A model generated the notes under the pieces. The model was given only the letters and a program-made list of their open reading frames with translations, was not told where the DNA came from and made no database searches. Positions 18,031-27,412 of a stretch of 64,000 bases of DNA are shown piece after piece (position 1 is the stretch's first letter; each line of letters begins with the position of its first letter). A program made the translations under genes and the position numbers. The stretch comes from Paenibacillus sp. N3.4. GTDB lineage: Bacteria > Bacillota > Bacilli > Paenibacillales > NBRC-103111. Where the stretch lies: NCBI RefSeq assembly GCF_008017805.1, contig NZ_VRTT01000002.1, forward strand, positions 62,001-126,000, in the 5' to 3' direction.

Positions 18031-19755
18031 TTAATCTTCAATCGTCGACAAGTCGCCTGTTGGCAAATTGAGTTCCCATGCTTTAAGAACTCTACGCATA
18101 ATTTTACCGCTGCGTGTCTTCGGCAGCTTATCTTTAAATTCGATTTCGCGAGGAGCGGCATGTGCAGAAAGGCCCTCTTTGACGAATTTGGAAATTTCGG
18201 CTTTAAGCTCATCCGATGGCACAAATCCTTCACGCAATGCGATAAAGGCTTTAATGATTTCGCCACGCATAGGATCAGGCTTACCAATAACACCTGCTTC
18301 AGCAACCGCTGGGTGTTCAACCAGCTTGCTCTCTACCTCAAACGGACCTACACGTTCTCCCGCTGTGTTAATCACGTCATCCACACGACCTTGGAACCAG
18401 AAGTAGCCTTCTTCATCCTGATAGGCGGAATCTCCGGATACATACCAGCCTGTCAGACGGAAATATTCTTCATACTTGGACGGATTGTTCCAAATTTTAC
18501 GCATCATCGATGGCCAAGGCGTTTTGATGGCTAGGTTGCCCATCCGATTAGGAGGAAGCACCTGACCTGAATCATCAATAATAGCTGCTTCAACACCAGG
18601 AATTGGCCTGCCCATAGACCCAGGTTTGATCGCCATAGCCGGGTAATTACAAATCAGTTGCCCACCGGTTTCGGTCATCCACCACGTATCGTGAATACGT
18701 TGGTTGTACACTTTAAGTCCCCAACGGACGACTTCCGGGTTAAGAGGCTCGCCTACGCTCAGAACATGGCGAAGCGACGACAAATCGAATCCGTTGACAA
18801 CGTCGTCGCCTGCGCCCATTAGCATGCGAAATGCCGTTGGCGCACTGTACCAAACCGTTACTTTATATTTTTGAATCGTATTGTACCAATCCTGCGGACT
18901 AAATCGCCCACCTCGAATGACATTCGTTGCCCCGTTCAACCAGGGTGCGAAAATACCGTAGGAAGTGCCTGTCACCCAACCTGGATCAGCCGTACACCAG
19001 TAGATATCATCCTCTTGAAGATCCAATACAATTTTACCTGTGTAATAATGTTGAATCATCGCGTTCTGTACATGGAACACACCTTTGGGCTTCCCTGTTG
19101 ATCCCGATGTGTAATGAATGATCAAACCATCCTCGCGATCCAACCAAGTGATTTCCAGCTCTGTTGAAGCGGTTTCCATTTCTTTGAAGAAATCCACTTG
19201 TCCCTGTGCGAGTTCAATATCCTGACCAACCAGAATGACATGTTTCAAATGCGGAAGTTCGTCGAACGGAACGCGAGACAACAAGCTTGGTGTCGTAACA
19301 ATCGCGACGGCTTCACTGTCTTCCAATCGGTCTCTAACGGCCGTTTCCATGAAAGCTTCAAAAAGCGGACCAACAACGGCTCCAACTTTAAGAGTTCCAA
19401 GTAACGCATAGTAGAGCTCCGGTGTACGCGGCATGAAGATAAAAACACGTTCACCTTTGCTAATACCAAGCCCGCGAAGCACATTGCCGAATTGATTTGA
19501 TTTCGCTTTCATTTCCCCAAAGGTAATAGCCTCTTCACGTTGATTATCACTGTAATAAAGGGCAATTTTGTCCTTTTTGGAAGAGTCCGCATGTCGATCA
19601 ATCGCTTCATAAGCCATGTTGACTTTACCTGTCTCATACCAGGAAAAGCTTTGTTCGACCTCTTTCCAGTCAAACTCAGCATGCGTTTGTTCATAATTTT
19701 TCATGTTTGGATTAGGTGAAACAGCTTCAATGAGTTCGACTTTCATTTGATCCAT
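18031..19755 (-). CDS. acsA: Acetyl-CoA synthetase
   Basis: A 574-residue AMP-forming acetate:CoA ligase of the Bacillus AcsA type (normal length 572). The P-loop-like YTSGSTGKPKGVFH segment, the WWMTETGGQLI motif and YVSGDSAYQDEEGYFW are intact. The C-terminal LPKTRSGKIMRR contains the lysine that AcuA acetylates to switch the enzyme off. The start at 19755 has AGGAGG 10 bases upstream. It is divergent from acuA/acuC, the acetyltransferase and deacetylase that control it, as in Bacillus. A CcpA-type site lies between promoter and start. Confidence 0.95.
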   Translation of the reverse strand: MDQMKVELIEAVSPNPNMKNYEQTHAEFDWKEVEQSFSWYETGKVNMAYEAIDRHADSSKKDKIALYYSDNQREEAITFGEMKAKSNQFGNVLRGLGISKGERVFIFMPRTPELYYALLGTLKVGAVVGPLFEAFMETAVRDRLEDSEAVAIVTTPSLLSRVPFDELPHLKHVILVGQDIELAQGQVDFFKEMETASTELEITWLDREDGLIIHYTSGSTGKPKGVFHVQNAMIQHYYTGKIVLDLQEDDIYWCTADPGWVTGTSYGIFAPWLNGATNVIRGGRFSPQDWYNTIQKYKVTVWYSAPTAFRMLMGAGDDVVNGFDLSSLRHVLSVGEPLNPEVVRWGLKVYNQRIHDTWWMTETGGQLICNYPAMAIKPGSMGRPIPGVEAAIIDDSGQVLPPNRMGNLAIKTPWPSMMRKIWNNPSKYEEYFRLTGWYVSGDSAYQDEEGYFWFQGRVDDVINTAGERVGPFEVESKLVEHPAVAEAGVIGKPDPMRGEIIKAFIALREGFVPSDELKAEISKFVKEGLSAHAAPREIEFKDKLPKTRSGKIMRRVLKAWELNLPTGDLSTIED

Positions 19756-19778
19756 GTACGTAAAACCCTCCTCGCGTG

Positions 19779-19792
19779 GTAAACCGTTTTCA
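19779..19792 (-). promoter_or_regulatory. Candidate CcpA (cre) site in the acsA leader
   Basis: On the minus strand TGAAAACGGTTTAC matches the half TGWAANCG of the cre consensus exactly; the other end is off at two positions. It is 24 bases before the acsA start, a roadblock position. In Bacillus acsA is repressed by CcpA, and ccpA itself lies at 23.4 kb. Confidence 0.45.
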
Positions 19793-19977
19793 TTTTACTG
19801 AAGTATTCAAGCAAAATGTGAGCGATTTTTGACATTGTCTATTATAACACATCAAAAATTTTTCGCCTACGCTTAAGTTATGCTTTTATTTCCAGATGGA
19901 ATTTGATATAAGAGTACTATGACCTAAAGGAAAAGGAATCTTTCATCATGTTGTTTTTTAAAAGGAGAGCTAAGGTT

Positions 19978-20615
19978 ATGCAGCATATCAAAACGTATCA
20001 CTCGCACTGTTTGCGCACAGCTCCCGACCAACCCGAAATCATTATTGAAGGGCCTGTTTCAGGTGAAAGATTACAGCAGTTGACGATGCACAGCAAATTA
20101 GATGCCTTTCGCAGACCCAAGGAACAGCTGGAAGCTCTTATAGAAATCGCAGAATTGCCTGAAGGACGTATCATATTGGCAAGAGACGGCGTGACGATCG
20201 TTGGTTATGTTACCTTTCATTATCCGGACGAAATCGAGCGTTGGTCACAAGGACATATGCAGGATTTAATTGAACTTGGCGCCATAGAGGTTGCGGACGA
20301 GTATCGTTCGATCGGTTTGGGTAAAAAGATGATACGCCTTGCCTTCGAAGGTGAGCAACTCGAAAATGTCATTTGTTTCACGACTGAATATTATTGGCAT
20401 TGGGATTTGGAAACAAGCAAACTAACGGTATGGGAATATCGTCAATGATGGAGAAGCTGATGAAGAGTGTGGACATGATCTGGTTTGCTACCGATGATCC
20501 GGAAATCTGCTCGCATCCGGCCAATTGCCTGATGGTGCGGATTGGCAAGCAGGTGCCTATCTCATCGATTGAACAGTTTGATCGGATTCGGTTTCAACAA
20601 CGGTTTATGTACTAA
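19978..20615 (+). pseudogene. acuA: AcuA acetyltransferase, broken by a one-base deletion
   Basis: A GNAT-family protein that acetylates and inactivates AcsA. The GNAT core is clear (EVADEYRSIGLGKKMIRLAF). The start at 19978 follows AAGGAGAG. At 20443 the sequence CAATGATGG stops the frame (Gln, TGA). One A more would read Gln-Met-Met-Glu-Lys and run on to the typical AcuA end (DDPEICSHPANCLMVRIGKQ, then RFQQRFMY) at 20615. So about 55 C-terminal residues are out of frame. Either a real null allele, leaving AcsA constantly active, or a sequencing deletion. The downstream acuC is intact. Confidence 0.88.
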
Positions 20616-20693
20616 GCGTAAATAATGACCAAGTTATCTAGGATTTCAGAAGCTTTGAGCAAGATTGTTAGCGATTCCGGGGGAGTTTGGGAT

Positions 20694-21884
20694 ATGAAGA
20701 AGAAGGCATTGGGTCCTGTCTTTATCTATGATGATCAAGAAATACAATATAAGTTTAATGAAAATCATCCGTTCAACCAAGATCGGCTGCTGATGACTGT
20801 CGATCTGCTGCGCAAAAGCAATATGCTGCCTGAGCGTGCCTTAAGGCATCCCCGTTCCGCAACGGATGCAGAGCTGATGAGGGTACATACGCCTGCTTAT
20901 ATCGAAGCTGTGAAAGCGCTTAGCAGCCCCGAACCGGATGAGATTTGGGTCCGCGAAGCAACGCGCTTCGGACTCGATACCGACGACACGCCTTACTTCT
21001 CAGGGATGCATGATATCACAGCAAAGGTCGTTGGCGGTTCCATTACGGCAGCGGAGCTCGTCATGTCGGGCGCTGCTCCTCACGCCCTCCACCTTGGCGG
21101 TGGACTTCATCACGCCCTGCAGAGCAAAGGAGCAGGGTTCTGCGTTTACAATGACGCCTCCGCGGCCATAGCGCACGTGAAAGAGAAGTATGGCGCGAAA
21201 GTGCTTTACGTCGACACCGACGTGCATCATGGCGATGGCGTGCAATGGAGCTTTTACACCGATCCCCAGGTATGCACACTGTCGATTCATGAGACCGGGA
21301 AATTTTTATTCCCGGGCACAGGGGCTGTTAACGAACGCGGCGATGGCGAAGCGTTCGGCACGAACATCAATATCCCGGTAGAGCCTTATACCGAAGATGA
21401 GTCGTGGCTGGAATGCTTCGGCGAGGTGCTGACGGAGACGATTGCCCGCTTCAAGCCGGACCTTATTATTTCGCAGCATGGGTGCGATGCCCATGCTTTC
21501 GACCCGCTGGCGCACGTGCATTGTTCCATGCACGTGTTCAAGGCTATGCCCGAGCTGATCCACTCCCTTGCGCACCAATGGTGCGAAGGACGGTGGGTTG
21601 CGCTCGGGGGCGGCGGGTACGACATCTGGCGCGTCGTACCGCGGGCCTGGAGCCTGCTCTGGCTCGTCATGAGCGAGCAGCAGGCCTTCTTGCAGCAGCT
21701 GGAGGCAGAGCCCCAGCTGGCGCTTCCGCAGGCGTGGCTGAACGCCTGGCAAGGCAAGAGCCCTGTCCAGCTGCCAGATACGTGGCTGGACCCTGTAGAC
21801 ACATGGGCGCCGATTCCAAGGCGCCAAGCGATTGTTGAAAAGAATCGGCAAACGAAGGAATTGGCCTTGATGTACTTGAAATGA
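20694..21884 (+). CDS. acuC: AcuC acetoin utilisation deacetylase
   Basis: A class I histone-deacetylase-fold enzyme of 396 residues that removes the acetyl group from AcsA. Zinc ligands and charge-relay residues are visible: HLGGGLHHALQSKGAGFCVY, VLYVDTDVHHGDGVQ, SQHGCDAHAFDPLA and GGGGYD. The start at ATG 20694 is supported by GGGGGAG 7 bases upstream; a longer reading from 20625 has no site. acuA is 80 bases upstream; acuB, which lies between them in Bacillus, is absent here. A terminator follows. Confidence 0.93.
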   Translation: MKKKALGPVFIYDDQEIQYKFNENHPFNQDRLLMTVDLLRKSNMLPERALRHPRSATDAELMRVHTPAYIEAVKALSSPEPDEIWVREATRFGLDTDDTPYFSGMHDITAKVVGGSITAAELVMSGAAPHALHLGGGLHHALQSKGAGFCVYNDASAAIAHVKEKYGAKVLYVDTDVHHGDGVQWSFYTDPQVCTLSIHETGKFLFPGTGAVNERGDGEAFGTNINIPVEPYTEDESWLECFGEVLTETIARFKPDLIISQHGCDAHAFDPLAHVHCSMHVFKAMPELIHSLAHQWCEGRWVALGGGGYDIWRVVPRAWSLLWLVMSEQQAFLQQLEAEPQLALPQAWLNAWQGKSPVQLPDTWLDPVDTWAPIPRRQAIVEKNRQTKELALMYLK

Positions 21885-21917
21885 TAATAACCCCGCTTGA
21901 ATGCTCCAAGCTCAGAT

Positions 21918-21964
21918 CATAAAAAGCTCAAACTCCGCAAACTTAGCGGGTTTGAGCTTTTTTG
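21918..21964 (+). terminator. acuC terminator
   Basis: AAAGCTCAAACTCCGC and GCGGGTTTGAGCTTT pair around AAACTTA, followed by Ts. An A-run before the stem means it could also stop minus-strand transcripts. Confidence 0.92.
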
Positions 21965-22013
21965 GTTAGACCTTAAAGAACGTTATAGATAATTCAACTT
22001 TTACACTTTGTAA

Positions 22014-22714
22014 TCAAAGTTGCTTCACGATATCTTCAACCATTTTATAGGAATTCTCTGAAGCTTGTACCGTAAATTCGGCAAAATTCACATGTGCGGA
22101 GCCATCAGCTTTGTCGGACATCGAACGCAGTACCACATAAGGAATGCCATTCATGGAACAGACCTGTGCAACGGAGGCTCCCTCCATTCCACGCAAGTGC
22201 CGCCCAGATCTTGATGCAGACTTGCAACCACTTCTCGACTGGCAATAAACTGATCTCCCGAGAGCACTCTACCCTGCTTCACTTTACCTGCAAAAAGCTT
22301 TTCGCCTGAAATGGAAGCCAGCTCGATCAACTTCGCATCTGCCTCAAAAATGGACTTTGCCTCATAAGGGATGACGCCCTTCGGAAAACCTAATACCGTT
22401 ACATCCATATCGTGCTGCATGCACTCGGTCGATATCACAAGATCCCCGATAGATAGTTCTGGATCCAATGCTCCGGCCACACCTGTGAAGATGACTGCTT
22501 CTACATGGAACTGATCTATTAATAGTTGCGTAGTGACTGCTGCATTCACTTTTCCTACACCCGTCCGGCATACGACAACTTGTTTCCCGAAATAGCTGCC
22601 TTCACGAAACGTGATGCCCGCCTTCTTCGTTTCACTCACATTTTCCATATGAGCAATCAGTAATTCAATTTCTTCATTCATCGCGCCGATCAGCGCAATC
22701 TTATTCCATGACAT
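22014..22714 (-). pseudogene. mtnN: MTA/SAH nucleosidase with one-base deletion
   Basis: 5'-methylthioadenosine/S-adenosylhomocysteine nucleosidase, which recycles adenine and thio-sugars. The start ATG at 22714 (MSWNK) follows GAGG. Family motifs are IALIGAMNEEIELL, TGVGKVNAAV and FTGVAGALDPELSIGDLVIS. Near 22186 the reading Val-Glu-Trp-Arg replaces the expected Val-Glu-Met-Glu-Gly-Ala. The minus strand has GTGGAATGG where GTGGAAATGG is needed. The C-terminus (ASVAQVCSMNGIPYVVLRSM, SDKADGSAHVNFAEF) follows in another frame to 22014 and includes the catalytic Asp. Without correction the enzyme would be inactive. The fault resembles those in acuA and gntK. Confidence 0.9.
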
Positions 22715-22774
22715 CGTAGGGACCTCTTTTCCTAATTTACACAAGAAAAACCGCCAGAAAATCCTGAAGACCCT

Positions 22775-23090
22775 ACCCGTAAGCACGGTTTTCAGTGTTA
22801 AAGTGGAATTGTTGCTTGGACTCACTGCTGTAACACTGAAAAACAGTGTTACAGTTCTAAATATGTCACTTTTGATCTACTTGTCTACCTGTAAGCACGG
22901 TTTTCAGTGTTAAAGTGGAGTTGTTGCTTTGACTCACTGCTGTAACACTGAAAAACAGTGTTACAGTTCTAAATATGTCACTTTGATCTACTTGTCTACC
23001 TGTAAGCACGGTTTTCAGTGTTAAAGTGGAATTGTTGCTTTGACTGACTGCTGTAACACTGAAAAACAGTGTTATCTTTCTAGACATACC
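22775..23090. repeat. Three tandem ~111 bp units with alternative hairpins
   Basis: Units begin at AAGCACGG 22781, 22893 and 23004, so the period is 112 and then 111 bases. Each contains three segments in order: CAGTGTTA, TAACACTG and CAGTGTTA. The middle one can pair with either neighbour. The right-hand hairpin is TGTAACACTG, AAAAA, CAGTGTTACA (22829-22853 and 22941-22965; shorter in unit 3 at 23052-23074). The array is directly upstream of mtnN and carries no credible gene. Confidence 0.9.
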
Positions 23091-23239
23091 GTTTAGCCAT
23101 TTCCTTGCGAACATTTGACCTTTTCCTTTTATGTTCCTTATGCTTTTTTATAAACGCATCCCAATGATGACGTTCATCTCAAAACATCTGCTTTTAGTAA
23201 GTCTGACTCACATTTTTAAAACATATAACTTCTTATCTT

Positions 23240-23336
23240 TCAAGGATAAACGACTCAACCGTCCCTCAAGGACGAGCGCGTTTGCCAAAGTTGATGCAAA
23301 ACGAAAAGTAATAAACTTTTACTCTCATATCAACTG
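23240..23336. repeat. Dispersed hairpin element, copy D (long form)
   Basis: AAGGATAAACGAC at 23242, an inner stem CCGTCC/GGACG and the GCGCGTTTGCC right arm match copies B and C. The second hairpin uses GTTGAT (23290) and ATCAAC (23329), where copy B has GTAGAT and ATCTAC. Confidence 0.8.
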
Positions 23337-23337
23337 A

Positions 23338-23393
23338 AAAACCTCTATCAGGAGTCATCCATGAAGGAATGACCTCGGGTAGAGGCTGAGTTT
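23338..23393 (-). terminator. ccpA terminator
   Basis: On the minus strand CCTCTACCCGAGGTCATTCC pairs with GGATGACTCCTGATAGAGG, followed by TTTTTC. It is 17 bases past the ccpA stop. Confidence 0.75.
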
Positions 23394-23409
23394 TACAAAA
23401 GACAACGCA

Positions 23410-24414
23410 TTAAGACTGGGAAACCGAATGGCGATAAATAATTTCGTGCGGGAGTACGACTTGCATGTTATCGGTTGACTCTTTGTTCATCAGTTTCGTC
23501 AGCAAACGCATGGAAACCGCACCAATATCATACATCGGTTGAGCTACAGTAGTTAACGTAGGTCTTACCATAGAAGCCATACGGATGTTGTCCACACTAA
23601 TCACGGCGATATCCTCAGGCACACGAAGCCCACTGTCTTGAACGGTGTGAATGGCACCAATCGCCATTTCATCTGTAGCCGAGAAGATAGCTGTAGGTCT
23701 AGGAGAAAGCTCCAAGAAATATTTCACAGCATCCACACTCGATTCATAGCGATAATTGCCGATACGCACATACTCATCACGCAGCTCAATTCCCGCTTCA
23801 TCCAAAGCCTTCTTGTAGCCTTGGTAGCGAGCAAAGCCATTGGCCGGATCCTGCAAGGTACCGGAGATCATCGCGATATCGCGATGTCCAGCAGCAATCA
23901 ATACGTTCACAGCATCGAATGCGGCTCTCTCGTGGTCAATATCAACGGAAGCCATCGTCTGGTTCTCATCCTTCGTCCCACACAATACAACAGGAACCGA
24001 AGAGGTTCTGAACGCTTGAATATGATCCTCTGTCACCACACCACCCATGAAAAGCAATCCATCCACTTGTTTCTCAAGCAATGTATTGATAACACGGATT
24101 TCTTTCTCTTTCTTCTTATCTGCGTTACACAAAATGATATTGTAATGATACATATTCGCAATATCTTCAATCCCCCGTGCAACTTCAGCAAAGATGGAAT
24201 TGGAAATATCAGGAATAACGACACCAACCGTCGTTGTTTTCTTGCTGGCAAGACCTCTTGCCACCGCATTAGGGCGGTAACCGAGCCGTTCTATCGCTTC
24301 AAAAACTTTTTTGCGTGTTTGGGGCTTCACGTTCGGATTGTTGTTTACAACCCTAGATACGGTTGCCATGGAAACTCCAGCTTCTCTTGCTACATCATAA
24401 ATAGTTACGGTCAC
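23410..24414 (-). CDS. ccpA: Catabolite control protein A
   Basis: The 334-residue LacI/GalR-family master regulator of carbon catabolite repression, the same length as Bacillus CcpA. The HTH is [20 protein letters not shown]. The hinge and HPr-contact region and the effector domain ([20 protein letters not shown]) are typical, ending [12 protein letters not shown]. It binds cre sites when complexed with HPr-Ser46-P or Crh. The start is GTG at 24414, with GGAGAG about 8 bases upstream; the ATG at 24435 is upstream of that site. It is separate from the acsA locus here, though adjacent to acuABC in some relatives. Confidence 0.93.
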   Translation of the reverse strand: MTVTIYDVAREAGVSMATVSRVVNNNPNVKPQTRKKVFEAIERLGYRPNAVARGLASKKTTTVGVVIPDISNSIFAEVARGIEDIANMYHYNIILCNADKKKEKEIRVINTLLEKQVDGLLFMGGVVTEDHIQAFRTSSVPVVLCGTKDENQTMASVDIDHERAAFDAVNVLIAAGHRDIAMISGTLQDPANGFARYQGYKKALDEAGIELRDEYVRIGNYRYESSVDAVKYFLELSPRPTAIFSATDEMAIGAIHTVQDSGLRVPEDIAVISVDNIRMASMVRPTLTTVAQPMYDIGAVSMRLLTKLMNKESTDNMQVVLPHEIIYRHSVSQS

Positions 24415-24518
24415 GGTTACTCTCTCCATTTTCAAAAGTATTCTGCGATCCTAGTAGTAGATATTACCGTTATAATACGACAATTTCATGCATCTTGCAA
24501 CGTATATTGAAAATGCTT

Positions 24519-24532
24519 TGAAAATATTTTCA
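24519..24532. promoter_or_regulatory. Perfect 14 bp palindrome upstream of ccpA
   Basis: TGAAAATATTTTCA is a perfect inverted repeat about 105 bases before the ccpA start. Its outer arms fit the cre pattern but the central CG is replaced by TA, so a CcpA role is only possible. Confidence 0.35.
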
Positions 24533-24594
24533 TTGTTTTTCATTAATGTTCATAAAATGGATAAAGCCAACCCTAACGGATTGGCAAATTATAC

Positions 24595-25002
24595 TTATGT
24601 TGAAATGGCACTCTGTGTAATTTGAGACAACCGTTTACGAATTTCTTCCGTCCATGGCTGATCCCCGAGCGACTGAGCCAACAACAAAATGTCCAACAAT
24701 TCATTGATGCGTTCTTCAACAATTTTTTCCATAGAATCGTTCATATGCTCTCTTTCTGTTACTTTACGCAGTAAAAAAGCAATTTCAGATAACTCGTGAA
24801 AAAAGAGCTGCTGCTTCTCAGGTTTACTCCCTAACTTGCCGATCAGAGCTGTAAGTTCGGGTTTCACATGAGGAACAACTTCACTTCTGCCGCACGCTTC
24901 ACATGAGTAAATAGGGACATTTTCAATATCCACTTTATTTTGATAAATAACCGTACGCAGACGAAGGTTCATCGCACGTCCGCACTTGCAATACTTTTGC
25001 AT
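24595..25002 (-). CDS. Zinc-ribbon hypothetical protein
   Basis: A 135-residue protein with paired cysteines CKC (residues 5-7) and CEAC (about 35-38) near the N-terminus, forming a probable zinc ribbon of the YgiT type. A helical, charged C-terminal region (about 60-130) follows and has no recognised domain. It is transcribed alone between the ccpA and PfpI genes. I cannot assign a function; a DNA- or RNA-binding adaptor role would be a guess. Confidence 0.7.
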   Translation of the reverse strand: MQKYCKCGRAMNLRLRTVIYQNKVDIENVPIYSCEACGRSEVVPHVKPELTALIGKLGSKPEKQQLFFHELSEIAFLLRKVTEREHMNDSMEKIVEERINELLDILLLAQSLGDQPWTEEIRKRLSQITQSAIST

Positions 25003-25128
25003 CCAAAGAACACTCCTTCACTAAAGGGGGCATGTACATAACTTGCTTGTACTATGGTATTCTACTATCTCGTTTGATTTCCTTCTGAGAACGGAGTAGT
25101 AGTTTTTGCCACCTTTGGAAGCGAGATA

Positions 25129-25671
25129 TTACTTTTCCTTTTGCACCTTAAATTGGATAAGTTCATCCACAAACCGTTTGGAAAATACCGGAAGATCTGG
25201 CGGGCGTCGCCCTGAAATGATGTTGCGATCGACGACGACTTCTTCATCCACCCAAGTTGCACCCGCATTTTCAATATCGTCACGAATTCCGGGTGTAGAG
25301 GTCAGCGTATAGCCTTGGATGATTTTGGCGGAAATGAGTACCCATCCAGCATGACAAATTTGAGCAATTGGCTTAACGGCAGCATGAAACTCTTGGGTTA
25401 AACGGATGACATCCGGATAACGACGAAGCTTGTCAGGCGCCCAACCGCCAGGAACGTATAACCCACTATAGTCCGATGAGTTTACTTCCTCGAATGCATA
25501 ATCAGTCGTAATAGGAACACCGTATTTTCCATGATACACGGTTTTGGCTTTAGGTCCTACAATGTGTACAGTAGCTCCAGACTCACGCAAGCGCAAAACC
25601 GGATACCACATTTCCAAATCCTCAAATTCCTCATCAACAAAAGCCAATACGTTAGTTCCCGCTAATGACAT
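25129..25671 (-). CDS. DJ-1/PfpI family protein (type 1 glutamine amidotransferase fold)
   Basis: A 180-residue protein with the PfpI/YhbO fold. The nucleophile elbow AQICHAGW contains the Cys; the conserved Glu lies in FVDEEFEDLEMW, and SGRRPPDLPVF is the C-terminal segment. Family members act as intracellular proteases, deglycases or chaperones against glycation. The start at 25671 has GGAGG 8 bases upstream, inside the end of ptsI. The two genes are one base apart, so they are probably co-transcribed and translationally coupled, an unusual pairing that fits glycation stress during rapid sugar uptake. Confidence 0.9.
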   Translation of the reverse strand: MSLAGTNVLAFVDEEFEDLEMWYPVLRLRESGATVHIVGPKAKTVYHGKYGVPITTDYAFEEVNSSDYSGLYVPGGWAPDKLRRYPDVIRLTQEFHAAVKPIAQICHAGWVLISAKIIQGYTLTSTPGIRDDIENAGATWVDEEVVVDRNIISGRRPPDLPVFSKRFVDELIQFKVQKEK

Positions 25672-25672
25672 G

Positions 25673-27412
25673 TTAATTTCCTCCAACCATGGATTCTGCT
25701 TGTTCCGACTGGACAAGCAGCTCTATAATTTCTTCACTTGTTTTACAAACTAAAATTTGGTTCACTAAGTCCTTGCATTTAACAGCATCACTGCTTAGCA
25801 AACGATGTTTCACTTGCAGCAGCGTCTGTACCGATATACTAAGCTCTTCGATACCCAGCCCTAACCAGATCGGCAGCGCTCGAATATCCCCGGCCATCTC
25901 CCCGCATACGCCTACCGGAATGCCTGCTCGCTTGCCGGAATCGATAACATGTTTCAACAATCGAATGACCGCTGGATGGTAAGGATTATATAAGTGCGCG
26001 ATATTCTCGTTCATGCGATCCACGGCCAAAATATATTGAACCAGATCGTTCGTCCCTATGCTCATGAAGTTGACTTCACTGGCCAAAACGTCCGCAATAA
26101 TCGCTGCCGCGGGCACTTCAATCGTTAATCCGACCTCAATATTCGCGTTGAACGGAACTCCCTGCACAGTCAGCTCCGCCTTCGCCTTTTCCAGCAGTGC
26201 TTTCGCCTGGCGCACTTCATCCAAGGAAGTAACCATTGGATACATGATTTTCACGTTGCCGTAACTGCTCGCCCTTAGAATGGCCTTCAGCTGCGTCATA
26301 AACAGATCTGTCCGGTGCAAGGAGATCCTTATCGCACGGTAACCAAGAAAAGGATTATCCTCTTTGGCAAGCGGCATATAATCCAGTTTCTTGTCTCCGC
26401 CAATATCCAACGTTCGAATGACAATCGGACGTCCCTTTAACTGTCTGACGGCATGACGGTATACTTCGAACTGCTCATCCTCACTCGGCAATGAATCGCG
26501 ATCCATATATAAGTATTCGGTTCGAAACAACCCGACTCCGGAAGCACCGTTTCGTAGAACCTGGTCAATCTCTAACACGGAATTAATGTTAGCATGAAGA
26601 TTGACATAGCTCTTATCCAATGTCAGCGGCGCGACATCAGCAATTCCTTGCAAACTCTCTTTGAATTCCAGCCAATGTCGTTTGCGCGCCTTGTAGCGCT
26701 CGATAATGATGTCATCCGGATTAATGTAAAGAGTCCCTTCCTGACCGTCAATAATTAGAAAATCACCGTTCTGAATCGGTCTGAGCAGCTTGCCTTCCAA
26801 ACCAAGCACATAAGGCACCGACATGGCTCTTGCCATGATGGACACATGGGAATGTGTCCCGCCAAGAATGGTCAGCAGCCCCAGCACTTTACCCGGATCC
26901 AGATGAGCCAACTGCGATGGCGTCAATTCCTTAGCAACCAAAATATAAGGATGGTCGATAGGCGGCACGGTTGCTGTTGTATCACCCAGCAAATGTTTCA
27001 ATAGCCGATTGCCTACATCTTTAATATCGAGTGCCCGTTCTTTCATATACTCGTCATCAATTAAATTGAACATGCCGACGAATTTATCGATGACTTCTTT
27101 CACAGCCACTTCCGCTGCTTTGTACTGCAGCTCTATAATCCCCTGAATTTCATTCATGAAGATGGGATCTTCCAAGATGGCTAAATGGGCATCAAAAATG
27201 TAGGCTTGGTCTTGTCCCACTACTTCCTTGATTTCCTGCTTAATCAGCTCTAACTCATCCTTGGAAGATCGAATTCCATCATAAAGACGTTCGAATTCAT
27301 AAGCTAAATCCGTTACATCAATCATCTTCTCTGGAAAGTCCCACTCCCAGGTCGGAATCACGAAAGCTTGGCCCATGGCGATCCCTGAAGACGCTCCTAT
27401 CCCTCTGATCAT
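25673..27412 (-). CDS. ptsI: PTS Enzyme I
   Basis: Phosphoenolpyruvate-protein phosphotransferase, 579 residues, slightly longer than the usual 570-575. The phospho-histidine lies in GGTHSHVSIMARAMSVPY near residue 190. PEP-binding residues lie in the C-terminal barrel (GLFRTEYLYMDRD, RTLDIGGDKKLDYM, GVCGEMAGD). It passes phosphate from PEP to HPr. It overlaps the upstream EIICBA by four bases (ATGA type), so it is in an operon with its own permease rather than with ptsH. It may be a dedicated Enzyme I or the only one; no ptsH is in the window. Confidence 0.92.
   Translation of the reverse strand: MIRGIGASSGIAMGQAFVIPTWEWDFPEKMIDVTDLAYEFERLYDGIRSSKDELELIKQEIKEVVGQDQAYIFDAHLAILEDPIFMNEIQGIIELQYKAAEVAVKEVIDKFVGMFNLIDDEYMKERALDIKDVGNRLLKHLLGDTTATVPPIDHPYILVAKELTPSQLAHLDPGKVLGLLTILGGTHSHVSIMARAMSVPYVLGLEGKLLRPIQNGDFLIIDGQEGTLYINPDDIIIERYKARKRHWLEFKESLQGIADVAPLTLDKSYVNLHANINSVLEIDQVLRNGASGVGLFRTEYLYMDRDSLPSEDEQFEVYRHAVRQLKGRPIVIRTLDIGGDKKLDYMPLAKEDNPFLGYRAIRISLHRTDLFMTQLKAILRASSYGNVKIMYPMVTSLDEVRQAKALLEKAKAELTVQGVPFNANIEVGLTIEVPAAAIIADVLASEVNFMSIGTNDLVQYILAVDRMNENIAHLYNPYHPAVIRLLKHVIDSGKRAGIPVGVCGEMAGDIRALPIWLGLGIEELSISVQTLLQVKHRLLSSDAVKCKDLVNQILVCKTSEEIIELLVQSEQAESMVGGN

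Noticed and set aside
17917..18534. A plus-strand reading of about 200 residues overlapping acsA.
   Set aside because: It runs through a terminator and the hairpin element and is antisense to conserved acsA sequence.
21306..21909. Long minus-strand and alternate-frame readings opposite acuC.
   Set aside because: They are frame shadows of a G/C-rich acuC end, with no start signals or family similarity.
22866..23114. A minus-strand reading with a repeated SVTAVSQSNNSTLTLKTVLT segment.
   Set aside because: It is the translation of the tandem DNA repeat. It has no ribosome-binding site, and the repeats differ by one base in length, which breaks any conserved frame.
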